Source: Closterium sp. NIES-65 (lineage: Eukaryota > Streptophyta > Zygnematophyceae > Desmidiales > Closteriaceae). From it: a stretch of 64,000 nucleotides of DNA. Of the stretch, positions 63,741 through 64,000 are shown piece after piece (position 1 is the first letter of the stretch; the number at the start of each line of letters is the position of its first letter). The notes under the pieces were generated by a model, which saw only the letters and a program-made list of their open reading frames with translations, searched no databases and was not told where the DNA came from. The translations under genes and the position numbers were made by a program. The DNA lies in NCBI GenBank assembly GCA_948144175.1, contig CANXME010000299.1, positions 1 through 64,000 of the forward strand, given 5' to 3'.

Positions 63741-64000
63741 ATGGCTGGACCTGAGGAAAGGGGTGGCAGAGGTGCTGGTGGCAGAGGAGAAGCCCAAGCT
63801 CAAGGCCAACCCCGTGACTCAGCCATGGCGCCCGTGCAACCAAGTGTTGGCCCATCTAGGGATGAGCCTAGAGTGTTTGGCCTTGACAAGTTCAATGGTG
63901 ACAACTTTGCTGAGTGGTCCTTCAGAATGGAGAACATATTTGACCACTATGACCTGCTGGAGGTGATGGAAGGAACGGAGAAGCGTCCCGAGAACGACCC
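63741..64000 (+). CDS. Start of gag of array unit 3, cut by window end
   Basis: ATG 63741 opens the same gag as at 58066 (MAGPEERGGRGAGG) and is open to the window end. The visible bases match unit 2 at the 5,675-bp offset. Whether the rest of the unit is complete cannot be seen. Confidence 0.9.
   Translation, partial: MAGPEERGGRGAGGRGEAQAQGQPRDSAMAPVQPSVGPSRDEPRVFGLDKFNGDNFAEWSFRMENIFDHYDLLEVMEGTEKRPEND

Overview
The window is eukaryotic nuclear DNA made mostly of retrotransposons, with one host gene. That gene has 11 GT-AG exons, CAG and minisatellite repeats in its introns, and encodes a type II membrane glycosyltransferase-like protein resembling land-plant KOBITO1/ELD1/ABI8. The gene type, the Ty1/copia elements primed by initiator-Met tRNA, and the very GC-rich leaders suggest a streptophyte; a charophyte (zygnematophyte) alga is my best guess, at low confidence for anything narrower. 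No prokaryotic feature, tRNA, rRNA or CRISPR was seen.

Layout. 1-1463: non-coding, with a palindromic repeat cluster. 1464-3045: a short non-autonomous LTR element (copy A1). 3152-9813: a degenerate short-LTR copia element (B, minus). 9819-10889: non-coding, with a second palindromic cluster. 10890-19210: the host gene (minus), whose introns hold exon fragments and minisatellites. 20315-24797: an internally deleted copia (C, plus). 24975-46606: a nest in which copia E (plus) was hit in its 5' LTR by copia D (minus) and in its gag by copia F (plus). D in turn contains a second copy of the short element (A2, minus), and F contains a young, intact long-LTR copia (G, plus). The insertions of A2, D, F and G each keep a perfect 5-bp target-site duplication. 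46607-46939: an AT-rich LTR-like fragment. 46940-51187: a 3'-truncated copia (H, minus). 51188-54849: a broken LINE with an ORF1 and an APE endonuclease. 54850-55770: the 3' end of another copia (J, minus). 55771-64000: a head-to-tail array of the G-type element with an exact 5,675-bp period (partial pol, LTR, complete gag-pol, LTR, start of gag).

Two copia groups are present. The short-LTR group (B, C, D, E, F, H, J and non-autonomous A1/A2) has LTRs of about 109-143 bp. In the copies that keep their 3' end the polypurine tract is CTATGGGGGTG next to TGTCA, and a conserved block precedes it. Each element whose leader survives has its own GC-rich minisatellite leader. All its coding copies are broken. 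The long-LTR group (G and the 55.8-64 kb array) has 830-832 bp LTRs and an uninterrupted 1,589-residue gag-pol with all catalytic motifs, so it is the likely recent or active family here.

Points most worth following up: a stop-free, frame-neutral intron in the host gene encoding ten 16-residue repeats; repeated duplication of the same gene's exons together with their splice sites; the undescribed A element; the conserved block shared by autonomous and non-autonomous elements; and the tandem array, whose period equals a one-LTR circle.
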